Positions 49,132 to 59,970 of a stretch of 64,000 nt of DNA are shown one piece after another. The DNA comes from Colimorpha sp045222295 (GTDB lineage: Bacteria; Bacteroidota; Bacteroidia; Bacteroidales; P3): the NCBI GenBank assembly GCA_045222295.1, contig JBGUXP010000022.1:13853-77852 (forward strand), read 5' to 3'. The notes below the pieces were generated by a model, which worked only from the letters and a program-made list of their open reading frames with translations, made no database searches and was not told where the DNA came from. The translations under genes were made by a program, and so were the position numbers. Numbering within the stretch: position 1 is the first letter of the stretch; every line of letters starts with the position of its first letter.

Positions 49132-49947
49132 ATGTATCGCTGCAAAACTCTGATAGTTACCGATAAAGAGTTTGCTTCCGGCGAAAAGAGATTATCCATT
49201 TGCCTTCGGTCAAATGGATTTTCTTTTTCGGAAGTGACCCTTTCGGGAGTGCTCCTCACCTTTGGCGAGGCCGAGGGTGTCCATGCCTCGTCGATGACTG
49301 CCGTGATGGCCGATGTAAAGGCCTTTTTCTCATCGGTAGGCATCCGTCCGCTGGGTTATGCCTCGATGGAACTTGTTGTGCTGAGCAACGAGAGTGTGTG
49401 GGTTCCCGACGAACTCTATTCCCCCTCCGCCAACCGTCAGTATCTGAAGCTTGTCGGGAGTAGGGCTACCACTATCATGACTGCTCCCTGCCGCTTCTTG
49501 GCATCTACGGCTGTCTTTGAGGCTCCCGACGCCTTGATTACCGCCTTCAAGGTGTCGCTGCCCGGTCTCTTGGTCGTCAACCAACATGTCAAACTAGCCT
49601 CGATAGGCCTCGAGAAGCGTAGCGAACAGCATCCGTTACTCCTCACGCACTGGCGCGACAATGTAATTGATTTCGCTGCTTTCCGCGAAGGACGCTACAT
49701 CTACGGCAATACCGTTCCCTTCGCCTCCGATAACGAGGCTCAGTTCCATACGGTCGAGGTGCTGAAGAGTTTTGGTCTTGAGAATGCCAACACCGAGCTG
49801 CTTATGTGTGGTGATGTGGGTCGCGAGCGCTTTGCCTTGTTGAGGCCATATTTCCCTGCCGCCTCGCTGTATACTGGTGTTCACGGCTCTTTTCTAAATC
49901 CAGCATTCAAGACCTTGCATACATACAAGAACGCATTGATTCTCTAA
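49132..49947 (+). CDS. DUF3822 family protein
   Basis: A 271-residue soluble protein. KRLSICLRSNGFSFSEVT near the start and LLLTHWRDNVIDFAAF with ELLMCGDVGRERFALLRPYF near the end fit DUF3822, whose fold resembles actin-like ATPases. Bacteroidetes genomes usually place it next to rsmD, as here (34 bases upstream). The function is unknown. Confidence 0.75.
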   Translation: MYRCKTLIVTDKEFASGEKRLSICLRSNGFSFSEVTLSGVLLTFGEAEGVHASSMTAVMADVKAFFSSVGIRPLGYASMELVVLSNESVWVPDELYSPSANRQYLKLVGSRATTIMTAPCRFLASTAVFEAPDALITAFKVSLPGLLVVNQHVKLASIGLEKRSEQHPLLLTHWRDNVIDFAAFREGRYIYGNTVPFASDNEAQFHTVEVLKSFGLENANTELLMCGDVGRERFALLRPYFPAASLYTGVHGSFLNPAFKTLHTYKNALIL

Positions 49948-49981
49948 TCTTTTAAATAATAAACTTTAATCTTTACTTTAA

Positions 49982-50527
49982 ATGAGGATTATTGCTGGAA
50001 ATCTCAAGGGCCGTCGCCTCAATCCGCCTGCCAACCTGCCCGTTCGCCCAACGACCGACATGGCGCGCGAGGGACTTTTCAATATCCTCAACAATTATGT
50101 AGACTATGAGGATTGTTCGGTGCTGGACCTCTTCTCGGGCACAGGTGCCGTGGGCGTGGAGTTTATCTCGCGTGGTGTCAAGGAGGTTACCGCTGTGGAC
50201 ATCAACAATGCTTGCACGGAGTATATTAAGTCGGAGGCTACGAGGCTGAACTTGAGAAATCTTCATGTGGTGCGTACCGATGTCTTTGATCTTCTCAAGC
50301 GTGCCAACAGGAAGTTCGACATTGTTTTTGCCGACCCACCCTATGCTCTGGAGGGTCTCGACAAGTTGCCTGACCTGGTCTTTGAACACCAGGTGCTTAC
50401 CGAGGATGGCATCTTCATCCTTGAGCATCCGCGCGAGTATGGGTTTGAGGAACATCCTCACTTCTGGCAGCACCGCAACTACGGCAAGGTTAACTTCACC
50501 TTTTTTGCAATGAAATTAGACGAATAA
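49982..50527 (+). CDS. rsmD: 16S rRNA m2G966 methyltransferase
   Basis: A SAM-dependent enzyme that methylates G966 of 16S rRNA. The 181-residue protein has the RNA-binding start MRIIAGNLKGRRLNPP, VRPTTDMAREGLFNIL, the SAM loop DLFSGTGAVG (49-58) and the catalytic DPPY (118-121). Length and motifs are normal. Confidence 0.94.
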   Translation: MRIIAGNLKGRRLNPPANLPVRPTTDMAREGLFNILNNYVDYEDCSVLDLFSGTGAVGVEFISRGVKEVTAVDINNACTEYIKSEATRLNLRNLHVVRTDVFDLLKRANRKFDIVFADPPYALEGLDKLPDLVFEHQVLTEDGIFILEHPREYGFEEHPHFWQHRNYGKVNFTFFAMKLDE

Positions 50528-50545
50528 TTAAGAAAAAATAATTAA

Positions 50546-50607
50546 TGTCGGCAAATGAGGATAATTTAGTGAAATTTTTTTCGCATAATTCGTACAATTT
50601 GCCGACA
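50546..50607. repeat. Inverted repeat upstream of purC
   Basis: TGTCGGCAAAT (50546-50556) and ATTTGCCGACA (50597-50607) are exact reverse complements. The interior contains AATTCG-type words like those at 63775-63810. Confidence 0.65.
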
Positions 50608-50624
50608 AAAAGAAAAAAGCAGTA

Positions 50625-51572
50625 ATGAAAGCAGTAGTAAAAACAAATTTCAACTTCCCGAAGCAGAAAAGCCTCTATGTGGGTAAAGTGCGCGATGTAT
50701 ACAACATCGACGACAAGTATATGGCCATGGTGGTCAGCGACCGCATCTCGGCCTTTGATGTGGTCCTTCCCAAGGGTATTCCTTACAAAGGACAGGTCCT
50801 TAATCAGATTGCTGCAAAATTCCTCGACGCCACCGCAGACATCCTCCCCAACTGGAAACTTGCCACCCCTGACCCCATGGTCACCGTAGGCCTCAAATGT
50901 GAGGGTTTCCGTGTGGAGATGATTGTCCGTGGCTATCTCGCTGGCAGCGCCTGGCGCGAGTACAAGGCCGGTGCCCGCACCCTCTGTGGTGTGCAGCTGC
51001 CGGAGGGCATGGTCGAGAATCAGAAGTTCCCCACGCCCATCGTTACCCCCACCACTAAAGCCGACGAAGGTCACGACGAGAATATCAGCCGCGAGGAGAT
51101 TATCCGTACCGGTCTCGTCGCCAAGGAGGACTACGAGCAGCTCGAGCGCTACGCCCTTCAGCTCTTTGAGCGTGGCACAAAGATTGCCGCCGAGAAAGGT
51201 CTTATTCTGGTGGACACCAAGTATGAATTTGGCAAACGCGATGGCAAGATTTACCTCATTGACGAGATTCATACCCCTGACAGCAGCCGCTATTTCTATG
51301 CCGACGGCTACGAGGAGCGTCTGAAGAAGGGCGAGCACCAGCGCCAGCTCAGCAAGGAATTCGTCCGCGAGTGGCTGATGGATAACGGCTTCCAGGGTAA
51401 GGAAGGCCAGCAGGTGCCTGAGATGACTGACGAGATTGTCAACAGCATTTCCGACCGCTATATCGAGCTCTATGAGCACATCACCGGCGAGAAATTCCAA
51501 AAGGCCGACGATTGCGCCGATGTCGCCGCCCGTATCGAGAAGAATGTTTCCAACTATCTCGCCACCCTCTAA
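50625..51572 (+). CDS. purC: SAICAR synthetase
   Basis: This purine-pathway enzyme joins CAIR and aspartate using ATP. The 315-residue protein has GKVRDVYNIDDKYMAMVVSD, RISAFDVVLPKGIPYKGQVL, RGYLAGSAWREY, KAEKGLILVDTKYEFG and IDEIHTPDSSRY, typical of the longer eukaryote-like PurC found in Bacteroidetes. Its last base is shared with the start of the CYTH gene. An 11-bp inverted repeat lies just upstream. Confidence 0.95.
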   Translation: MKAVVKTNFNFPKQKSLYVGKVRDVYNIDDKYMAMVVSDRISAFDVVLPKGIPYKGQVLNQIAAKFLDATADILPNWKLATPDPMVTVGLKCEGFRVEMIVRGYLAGSAWREYKAGARTLCGVQLPEGMVENQKFPTPIVTPTTKADEGHDENISREEIIRTGLVAKEDYEQLERYALQLFERGTKIAAEKGLILVDTKYEFGKRDGKIYLIDEIHTPDSSRYFYADGYEERLKKGEHQRQLSKEFVREWLMDNGFQGKEGQQVPEMTDEIVNSISDRYIELYEHITGEKFQKADDCADVAARIEKNVSNYLATL

Positions 51573-52033
51573 TGGAAATAGAAAGGAAATACCTTGTCGA
51601 CTCACTACCAGAGAATTTAGATAGCTATCCTCATGTAGAGATAGAACAAGGGTATCTATGCACATCGCCCACCCTGCGCATTCGCAGGATGGGCGATTCT
51701 TTTATCCTTACTGTCAAGGAGAATGTGCGCACCCAAAGCACAGCGGCTGTGAACCGTGAGGAGGAGTTCACCCTCACTGCCGACAGATATGCCCACTTGA
51801 AGACAAAGTGCGACGGCAATTTTGTCAGCAAGACCCGCTACCACATACCCGTCGACAAATATACCGTCGAGCTTGACATCTTCCACGGCATCCACGAAGG
51901 CCTTCGTCTCGTCGAGGTAGAATTTCCTTCCGTGGAAGATGCCGATGCCTTCACGCCGCCTGCATGGTTTGGCGAGGATGTCTCTTCCGACCCACACTAC
52001 CGCAACAGCTATTTGTCATCCTTCAACTCATAA
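51572..52033 (+). CDS. CYTH domain protein
   Basis: A 153-residue protein with the CYTH signature MEIERKYLV (ExExK). Alternating acidic and basic strands (LRIRRMGDSFILTVKE, EEEFTLTADRY, KTRYHIP, VELDIFHG, LRLVEVEFP) complete the tunnel fold. Such proteins are inorganic triphosphatases or, rarely, adenylate cyclases. The start is set at 51572, overlapping the purC stop. Confidence 0.88.
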   Translation: MEIERKYLVDSLPENLDSYPHVEIEQGYLCTSPTLRIRRMGDSFILTVKENVRTQSTAAVNREEEFTLTADRYAHLKTKCDGNFVSKTRYHIPVDKYTVELDIFHGIHEGLRLVEVEFPSVEDADAFTPPAWFGEDVSSDPHYRNSYLSSFNS

Positions 52034-52048
52034 CTTTTAACACTTAAC

Positions 52049-53430
<1,382 letters not shown>

Positions 53431-53455
<25 letters not shown>

Positions 53456-54363
53456 CCCCTATTAAAAGCAATCCCTTACAGGGAATACTCCGTAGGAGTT
53501 TTCTTTTAATCGTTTTTGTTTTTCCCTTTTTTACTTTAGTCTCCGCGCAGGATAGCAGCTATGCGCGTCGCATTATCCGTGACCTCTCGTCGCCCGAAAT
53601 GTTTGGTCGCGGCATGCAGAATAGGGGAGACTCCATCGCTGCTGTTTATCTGCGCAATGAGATGATTGCCAACGGTGTCAAACCGTTGACAAAAGATTAC
53701 TTCCAGTATTTTCGTTTCCCCAATACCACCATGCGACCGCCCATTGTCAAGGCGGGCTACCGCTCGCAGAACATCTGTGGATACATCCCCGGAGAGACCG
53801 ATACGATGATAGTCTTCACAGCTCACTATGAGCATCTTGGCATGCATGGCGATACCATTTTCTATGGTGCCCACGACAACGCCAGCGGTGTAGCCGCGGT
53901 GATGGATTTGGCCCGCATGGCTAACCTGCAGCGTGGCAGATACACATACGTATTCCTTCTCTTCGGAGGCGAGGAGAGTGGCCTCATCGGCTCGGGCTTC
54001 TTTGCCGACATGCCGCTTATCAAACTTGACAAAGTCAAACTCTTGGTGAATATCGACCTTTTCTGTGGCGGTGACGATGGTCTCATGGTGGTCAACGCTA
54101 ATGCCCCAGAGACCAAGCCCTATATCGACTTGATGGTACAGATAAACGAAGAACATCATTATGCCGCCAAGATTGCCCGTCGCGACAACGCCCCCAACAG
54201 CGATCACTGGTTCCTCAGCCAGGAGTGTCCTGCTGTTTTTATCTATACCCTCGGTGGTCCCTTTGGTGGCTACCACAGCCCCGCCGACACCTGCGAAGGC
54301 TGTGGATTGGGCAACTACATGAATTTCATGGCTCTATTGAAAACTTTCCTCGAACACTTGTAG
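53431..54363 (+). CDS. Secreted M28 family aminopeptidase
   Basis: A 310-residue zinc peptidase. The signal region SFLLIVFVFPFFTLVSAQ follows an unusually long N terminus (MAQFTRLLTPIKSNPLQGIL) that reads through small hairpins (CCC-TTACA-GGG, ACTCC-GTA-GGAGT), perhaps another repeat insertion. The start overlaps the transporter gene. Zinc ligands are H132 (TAHYEH), D149 (GAHDNASG), E181/E182 (GGEESG), an Asp in VNIDLFCGGDD and a His in GGYHSPADT. It would release amino acids outside the cytoplasm for the adjacent transporter. Confidence 0.88.
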
Positions 54364-54364
54364 G

Positions 54365-54532
54365 CATTATGAAGACTATGCATCCGACAGCCTCGCTGAT
54401 GGCCCATATGATTTCAATAGCAGCAAATACAAGTGTGTCGAGCGCGACGTGAGAATGTACGGAAGAACAGAATACTGTTTCACAAACATGATTTACACAA
54501 TTACCGAGGAAGACTATAACCGGACAGAATAA
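54365..54532 (+). pseudogene. 3' remnant of an unknown gene
   Basis: Directly after the peptidase stop one frame reads HYEDYASDSLADGPYDF, then YKCVERDVRMYGRTEYCF and ends ITEEDYNRTE at TAA 54530-54532. The composition looks like real protein, but no start exists and the frame runs back into the peptidase gene out of phase. The family is not recognised. Confidence 0.4.
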
Positions 54533-54556
54533 CACTTTTGTGCCTGAAAAATGCTT

Positions 54557-54600
54557 ATACCCAGCCAACTCCTGCCATGCTAGGAGTTGGCTGGGGGTAT
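54557..54600. repeat. Palindrome of the ACCAACTCCTA family, copy 3
   Basis: CCAGCCAACTCCT (54561-54573) and AGGAGTTGGCTGG (54582-54594) form a perfect 13-bp stem, extended by ATAC/GTAT with a small bulge. The rest of the gap to 54754 is AT-rich with the arcC promoter and no gene. Confidence 0.85.
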
Positions 54601-54685
54601 TTTGACCAATGAGGAAACTATCAATACAACGGCATATTAAATTAATGAAATCAATTATTTATTACTGTATATCATTTTTTTTTTG

Positions 54686-54693
54686 TACATTTG
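54686..54693 (+). promoter_or_regulatory. Promoter -7 box of arcC
   Basis: TACATTTG, about 60 bases before the ATG. Confidence 0.5.
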
Positions 54694-54754
54694 CATTTTC
54701 CCGTCAGAAGGAAATGTTAATTAATTAACTGAAAATAAATAAAATAGGATAGAA

Positions 54755-55690
54755 ATGAGAAAACTTGCTGTCGTTGCTTTCGGAGGGAATGCACTCCTGC
54801 GAAGCGGCCAGAAAGGTACTTACCGCGAGCAGATTGAAAATGTGGAGAACACTTGTGAGAGTCTCTGCGCTCTGCTCAAGCGCAACTATAACATAGTGAT
54901 TGGTCACGGCAATGGTCCTCAGGTGGGCAACGTGATGCTGCAGCACGAGGCCGGAAAGTCCGTCGGCATTCAGGCCATGCCGATGGACTTCTGCGTTGCC
55001 GAGACACAGGGAAGCATTGCCTACCTTATTGAAATGGGCCTTCGCAACGTGATGGCCCGCAATGACATCCAGCGCGATGTTGTTACTCTGGTGACTCAAG
55101 TGGCCGTTAACAAACTGGACCCAATGTTCCAGAATCCCACAAAACCCGTGGGACCTTACTACACCAAGGAGCAGGCAGAGGAGTTCACCCGCGAGACCGG
55201 TGCCAAATACAAGGAGGATCCAAAGGGTAACGGCTGGCGCAAAGTTGTGGCTTCTCCCAAGCCTGTGCGCATCAACAATATCAAGATTGTGAAGCAGCTT
55301 GCCACCGCTGGCAATATTGTTGTCACCGTAGGTGGCGGCGGCATCCCCGTGGTGGAGGAGAGTGATTATGTGCGTGGTGTCGAGGCTGTTATCGACAAGG
55401 ACCTCGCCAGCGCCCTTTGCGCGGTGGAGATCGGTGCCGACGAGTTCTACATCCTCACAGATGTGCCCAAGGTCTACATTAACTTCCGCAAGGAGAACGA
55501 GCAAGCACTGGACACCATCACTGTGGCTGAGGCCAAAAAGCTCCTCGAAGAGGGGCAGTTTGCCGAAGGCTCTATGGCACCCAAGGTACGCGCTGCCATC
55601 ATGTTTGTCGAGCACGGCGGCAAGGAGTGCATCATTACCGAAGCCGGCCAGCTTGACAATCCCAATTGTGGTACCCGTATTGTAAAATAA
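54755..55690 (+). CDS. arcC: Carbamate kinase
   Basis: This enzyme makes ATP from carbamoyl phosphate and ADP, releasing CO2 and ammonia. The 311-residue protein has VVAFGGNALL, VIGHGNGPQVGNVMLQ, GPYYTKEQAEE, VASPKPVRI and VTVGGGGIPVVEE, all typical. With ornithine carbamoyltransferase two genes on, it completes fermentation of citrulline to ornithine with ATP gain. No arginine deiminase gene is in the window. Confidence 0.96.
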   Translation: MRKLAVVAFGGNALLRSGQKGTYREQIENVENTCESLCALLKRNYNIVIGHGNGPQVGNVMLQHEAGKSVGIQAMPMDFCVAETQGSIAYLIEMGLRNVMARNDIQRDVVTLVTQVAVNKLDPMFQNPTKPVGPYYTKEQAEEFTRETGAKYKEDPKGNGWRKVVASPKPVRINNIKIVKQLATAGNIVVTVGGGGIPVVEESDYVRGVEAVIDKDLASALCAVEIGADEFYILTDVPKVYINFRKENEQALDTITVAEAKKLLEEGQFAEGSMAPKVRAAIMFVEHGGKECIITEAGQLDNPNCGTRIVK

Positions 55691-55706
55691 ATGCCCTGAC
55701 GTACTT

Positions 55707-56138
55707 ATGGCATCGCTGCTTGACAATATCACCAGGTCGCCAAAGTTCAAGCTTTTTATGAAGAAGCTTGCGCTGGTGTATACAGTATTGACACTCGTCG
55801 GCCTGCTGATGAAGTTGCGTGGGATGTCAGGCGGCAACACACTGCTCATCATCGGAATGAGCACGCTGGCCTTCGTAGCATTCTTCCTTGGCGGGCTGTT
55901 TCCCTGCCCACACTCAATCGAAGACGACAATTATGTCGGGGGGATGCAACCTATTTGGAAGTTTGCCATGACGCTCACGGGCTGGTCTTTGGCCGTGGGC
56001 TTGATGGGACTGCTGTTCACTATGATGCACTGGCCTGGAGGAATGAGAATGCTGATTGCTGGTGGCGGGGCATTGGCCGGTGGTTGTATGGCTTGGCTAT
56101 TTTATTTTAACCTAAAAAAGAAATCAAATAATCAATAA
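55707..56138 (+). CDS. Four-helix membrane protein, GldL-like motif
   Basis: A 143-residue protein with four membrane helices. Between the last two is GLLFTMMHWPGGMRMLIAGG, similar to the MHWPG segment of GldL, the type IX secretion/gliding motor protein, but it lacks the long cytoplasmic tail of GldL. Small MHWPG proteins are common in Bacteroidetes and unassigned. It lies between arcC and argF with gaps of 16 bases on each side and is co-transcribed. Confidence 0.6.
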   Translation: MASLLDNITRSPKFKLFMKKLALVYTVLTLVGLLMKLRGMSGGNTLLIIGMSTLAFVAFFLGGLFPCPHSIEDDNYVGGMQPIWKFAMTLTGWSLAVGLMGLLFTMMHWPGGMRMLIAGGGALAGGCMAWLFYFNLKKKSNNQ

Positions 56139-56153
56139 TTCAAAATTATAATT

Positions 56154-57155
56154 ATGGCTTACAATTTAAGAAACCGCAATTTTCTGAAGATCCTCGACTT
56201 TTCGCCGAAGGAGCTCAACTATCTGCTTGACCTGGCTCGCGAACTGAAGCGCGCCAAATATGCAGGCACCGAGAAACCGACCTTGACTGGCAAGAACATT
56301 GCCCTTATCTTTGAGAAGACCTCGACCCGTACCCGCTGCGCCTTCGAGGTTGGTGCCAAGGATCAGGGTGCTCATGTGACCTATCTCGGTCCCACCGGCA
56401 GCCAGATCGGCATCAAGGAGAGCATGAAAGACACCGCCCGCGTGCTGGGTCGCATGTTCGACGGCATTGAGTACCGTGGCTTCGACCAGGCCACCGTCGA
56501 GGAGCTGGCTCAATATGCTGGTGTCCCCGTGTGGAACGGTCTGACCGCTGAGGCTCATCCCACCCAGATCCTGGCCGACTTCCTGACCATCCAGGAGCAT
56601 ACCGACAAGCCCCTCAACCAGGTGAAGTTTGCCTATATTGGCGATGCCCGCTACAACATGGGTAACAGCCTCATGGTTGGCGGTGTGAAGATGGGTATGG
56701 ACATCCGCATCATCGCCCCCAAGAAACTGCAGCCCGCCAAGGAGCTCGTGAAACAGTGCCAGGCTATCGCCAAAGAGACCGGCGCCAAGCTCACCGTCAC
56801 CGACGACGTCGAGAAGGGTGTGAAGGGCCTCGACTTCATCTACACCGACATCTGGGTGTCGATGGGTGAACCCGACAGCGTGTGGAAAGAGCGTATCAAG
56901 ATGCTCATGCCTTACCAGGTCAACGCCGCTCTGATGAAGAAAACCGGCAACCCCAAGTGCAAATTCATGCACTGCCTGCCCGCCTATCACAACCTGGAGA
57001 CCAAGGCCGGCCGCGACGTGCATGAGAAGTTCGGTCTGAACGGCATCGAGGTCACCGAGGATGTCTTCGAGAGCGAGAACAGCATCGTCTTCGACGAGGC
57101 CGAGAACCGTATGCACACCATCAAGGCTGTTATGGTTGCTACTTTGGGTGACTAA
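56154..57155 (+). CDS. argF: Ornithine carbamoyltransferase
   Basis: This enzyme interconverts ornithine plus carbamoyl phosphate and citrulline. The 333-residue protein has the carbamoyl-phosphate site STRTR (57-61), HPTQILADFLT, DIWVSMGE and the ornithine-site HCLP (from residue 273). It looks like the ordinary ornithine enzyme rather than the acetyl- or succinylornithine form known from some Bacteroidetes. Next to carbamate kinase a catabolic (arcB) role is likely. It ends with a 9-nt repeat terminator. Confidence 0.93.
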   Translation: MAYNLRNRNFLKILDFSPKELNYLLDLARELKRAKYAGTEKPTLTGKNIALIFEKTSTRTRCAFEVGAKDQGAHVTYLGPTGSQIGIKESMKDTARVLGRMFDGIEYRGFDQATVEELAQYAGVPVWNGLTAEAHPTQILADFLTIQEHTDKPLNQVKFAYIGDARYNMGNSLMVGGVKMGMDIRIIAPKKLQPAKELVKQCQAIAKETGAKLTVTDDVEKGVKGLDFIYTDIWVSMGEPDSVWKERIKMLMPYQVNAALMKKTGNPKCKFMHCLPAYHNLETKAGRDVHEKFGLNGIEVTEDVFESENSIVFDEAENRMHTIKAVMVATLGD

Positions 57156-57165
57156 GACAATCAAA

Positions 57166-57209
57166 GTCATTAAAGGCCTTAAAGACCTTAGGGACTTTAA
57201 GGCCTTTTC
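57166..57209 (+). terminator. argF terminator made of 9-nt tandem repeats
   Basis: GTCATTAAA, GGCCTTAAA, GACCTTAGG and GACTTTAAG are exact 9-nt steps from 57166 to 57201. AAAGGCCTTAAAG (57172-57184) pairs perfectly with CTTTAAGGCCTTT (57195-57207), followed by T-rich sequence. Confidence 0.85.
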
Positions 57210-57230
57210 TATTTAAAAGATAGAATATTA

Positions 57231-58676
57231 ATGGAAAAGAAGAAGATTATAGGTCTTGCGATATCTATTATCGCATTCTTTGTAGTATGGTTCATGCCCT
57301 CCACCGCTTTTGGTATCGATGGTCTTACCGTGCTGCAGCAGCGTACTATCGCTCTTTTTGTTTTTGCTGCTATGATGTGGATTTGCGAGGCTATCCCCAG
57401 CTGGACAACCTCTGTCCTTATCATTGTTATAGCACTTCTCACCCTCTCTAACAAGGGTTTGGGATTCCTAATGGTCGACACTGACGGTGCCGAGCTGGTC
57501 GGCGTGATGAAGTACACCAAGATTATGTCGGCCTTTGCCGATCCTGTGGTTATGCTCTTCTTGGGTGGATTCACCCTGGCTATCATGGCACAGAAATATG
57601 GTCTCGATGTCACCCTTGCGCGTTTGCTGCTCAAGCCTTTCGGCACCAACCCCAAGATGGTGCTGCTGGGCTTCCTTGTGGTCATTGCTGTGTTCTCCAT
57701 GTTCATGAGCAACACCGCCACGGCAGCCATGATGCTGGCCTTCTTGGCCCCCATTCTCGCCACCTTCCCCGACGACGACAAGGGCAAGATAGGTCTGGCC
57801 CTGTCTATCCCGATTGCAGCCAATATCGGAGGCATCGGTACCACTATCGGCACTCCCCCCAACGGCACCGCCGTCTCGAACCTCGAGACCTCTTTCGGTA
57901 TGACTATCTCTTTCGGAACCTGGGCTGTCCACATGATTCCCTTCGTGCTCATCATGATTGTCATCGCTTGGTTCGTACTTCAGTGGATGTTCCCCTTCAA
58001 GGGTAAGAAACTTGAGGTCAACATTCCCAAGAACGACAAGCCTACCACTTGGCGCACTCGCCTTGTGTGGATTACCTTCGCTGTCACCATTCTGCTGTGG
58101 GCCACGGAGAGTATCACCAAGATTAGCTCCAACATCGTGGCACTCATCCCCCTGGCGGTATTTGTGTGCACCGGCACCTTCACCAAGGATGATATCAAGC
58201 AGATTGACTGGAGTGTGCTCTGGCTTGTGGCCGGAGGCTTTGCCCTGGGTTACGCCATGCTCGACATCGAGAAGGGCGGTACCGGTCTGGGTGCAGCTCT
58301 CGTCAACGCCATTCCTTTCGGCAGCATGAGCATCATCCTCGTCTTTGCCGTTGCCGGCTTGGTGTGCTATCTGCTCTCCAACTTCATCAGCAACTCGGCC
58401 ACGGCAGCTCTGCTTGTCCCTATCCTCTGCGCCGTTTCCACAGGCCTTAGTGCCAATCCCACCTTCGCCGCTTTCGGTGGTACCGAGGCTATGGTGATTT
58501 TTGTTTCTACATGTGCATCCCTTGCTATGCTGATGCCCATCTCCACACCTCCCAATGCCATTGCATTCTCCACGGGTCTCATCAAGACCGGGGACATGCT
58601 CAAAGTGGGTGGAGTCATTGGTGTCATTGGTCTGGTGCTCGCTTTCTTCTGGCTTACTAAGATTTTCCCCTTTTAA
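57231..58676 (+). CDS. DASS (SLC13) family sodium/dicarboxylate-type transporter
   Basis: An inner-membrane protein of 481 residues, about twelve helices. The duplicated Ser-Asn-Thr substrate motifs are present as SNTATAAMM and SNSATAALL, each followed by a Pro-rich loop (GTPPNGTAVS; STPPNAIAFS). DASS proteins take up succinate, fumarate, malate or citrate. An outer-membrane porin gene follows 12 bases later, so the pair could form a dicarboxylate import route across both membranes (inference). Confidence 0.92.
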   Translation: MEKKKIIGLAISIIAFFVVWFMPSTAFGIDGLTVLQQRTIALFVFAAMMWICEAIPSWTTSVLIIVIALLTLSNKGLGFLMVDTDGAELVGVMKYTKIMSAFADPVVMLFLGGFTLAIMAQKYGLDVTLARLLLKPFGTNPKMVLLGFLVVIAVFSMFMSNTATAAMMLAFLAPILATFPDDDKGKIGLALSIPIAANIGGIGTTIGTPPNGTAVSNLETSFGMTISFGTWAVHMIPFVLIMIVIAWFVLQWMFPFKGKKLEVNIPKNDKPTTWRTRLVWITFAVTILLWATESITKISSNIVALIPLAVFVCTGTFTKDDIKQIDWSVLWLVAGGFALGYAMLDIEKGGTGLGAALVNAIPFGSMSIILVFAVAGLVCYLLSNFISNSATAALLVPILCAVSTGLSANPTFAAFGGTEAMVIFVSTCASLAMLMPISTPPNAIAFSTGLIKTGDMLKVGGVIGVIGLVLAFFWLTKIFPF

Positions 58677-58688
58677 TTTGTAATTGTC

Positions 58689-59966
58689 ATGAAGAAAAGC
58701 ATTATAATGATTGCTCTGACCTGTGTCATCGCCTCGGCGGTGGCACAGGTTACCGTCAAGCCCTACGGCTTTGTCCGTAACTATCTCAACATCGACACCC
58801 GCAAGACTTACACCGTCGTCGGTGGTGAGTACAACATGATTCCCTACGACGAGAAGTGGAACGAGGACAAAAGCGAGGACCTTAACGATGTGGCTCACGC
58901 CCAGTTGCAAGCCCTAACCACCCGCATTGGCCTCAACCTGGAAGGACCCGAACTGCTCGGTATGCAGAGCAGCGGTAAGATTGAGGCAGACTTCGGCGGC
59001 TTCGGCACCAACAATATGGTGCTGCGTATCCGTCAGGCCTTCGTCAAACTCTCGTCGAAAGACGAGAAGGGCTCCCGTGAGTTCTTGGTGGGCCAGACCT
59101 GGCATCCCCTCAGCGGCGACATCATGCCCGAGGTGTTGGGCATGGCTGCCGGCGCTCCGTTCCGTCCACACAGCCGCACCCCGCAGGTGCGTGGTATCCG
59201 CTATTGGGGTTCCTTCGGATTCACTGCCGCGCTGCTTTATCAGTTGCAGTACATGAACAATGGCCCCACTAGTGCTTCCGACCCCACTAGTACCAACAAG
59301 ACAGACTTCGCCCTCAACGCTCTGTGGCCCGAGGCTTTTCTGGGCTTCAACTTCAAGCAGGGACCCTGGTATGTCCAGCTCGGTTGTGACTTCCAGACCA
59401 TCAAGCCCCGCACGCACGCCTTGGTGGGCACCGTCACCAAGAAGGTCGACGAATCAGTTTCCTCTTTCACACCGACGCTTTATGCGCAGTATGTTGAAGG
59501 CAACTGGAGTGTGAAGTTCCGCACCCTCTTGGCGCAGAACACCAGCCATCTCAACCAGTTGGTGGGCTATGGTGTCACTGATGTCAACGCCGACGGCTCT
59601 TGGAACTATGCTCCCATCCGCAACACTATCTCTTACCTCAACATCGCCTATGGCAAGAAGGTGCGCTACAACCTCTTTCTCGGTTACATGAAGAACCTTG
59701 GATCAGGAGAGGACCTCTATGATTTCGGAACCAACAGTTATCGAATCTACATGAAGGGTGCCAACAACTTCACCAATCTCAACAGTATCTATCGCATTGC
59801 ACCCTCCATCAGCTACAACGTCAAGGCCTTCAACATCGGTCTTGAGTACGAGTGGACCGCCTGCACCTATGGCGACATCAATACTGACGGTAGCATCAAG
59901 GACAACGACAACCTTCACCAGGTTTCCAACCATCGCATCTGTGCCTTGGTGAAATACAATTTCTAA
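58689..59966 (+). CDS. Outer-membrane porin-like barrel
   Basis: A 425-residue protein with a signal peptide (MKKSIIMIALTCVIASAVAQ). A barrel of porin type follows: VTVKPYGFVRNYLNID, SGKIEADFGG, LRIRQAFVKLSS, EFLVGQTWHPLSGDIMPEVL and a terminal Phe (CALVKYNF). The layout resembles DcaP-type trimeric porins. It lies directly after the DASS transporter gene and probably serves the same substrate. The specificity is not readable from the sequence. Confidence 0.75.
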   Translation: MKKSIIMIALTCVIASAVAQVTVKPYGFVRNYLNIDTRKTYTVVGGEYNMIPYDEKWNEDKSEDLNDVAHAQLQALTTRIGLNLEGPELLGMQSSGKIEADFGGFGTNNMVLRIRQAFVKLSSKDEKGSREFLVGQTWHPLSGDIMPEVLGMAAGAPFRPHSRTPQVRGIRYWGSFGFTAALLYQLQYMNNGPTSASDPTSTNKTDFALNALWPEAFLGFNFKQGPWYVQLGCDFQTIKPRTHALVGTVTKKVDESVSSFTPTLYAQYVEGNWSVKFRTLLAQNTSHLNQLVGYGVTDVNADGSWNYAPIRNTISYLNIAYGKKVRYNLFLGYMKNLGSGEDLYDFGTNSYRIYMKGANNFTNLNSIYRIAPSISYNVKAFNIGLEYEWTACTYGDINTDGSIKDNDNLHQVSNHRICALVKYNF

Positions 59967-59970
59967 AACC

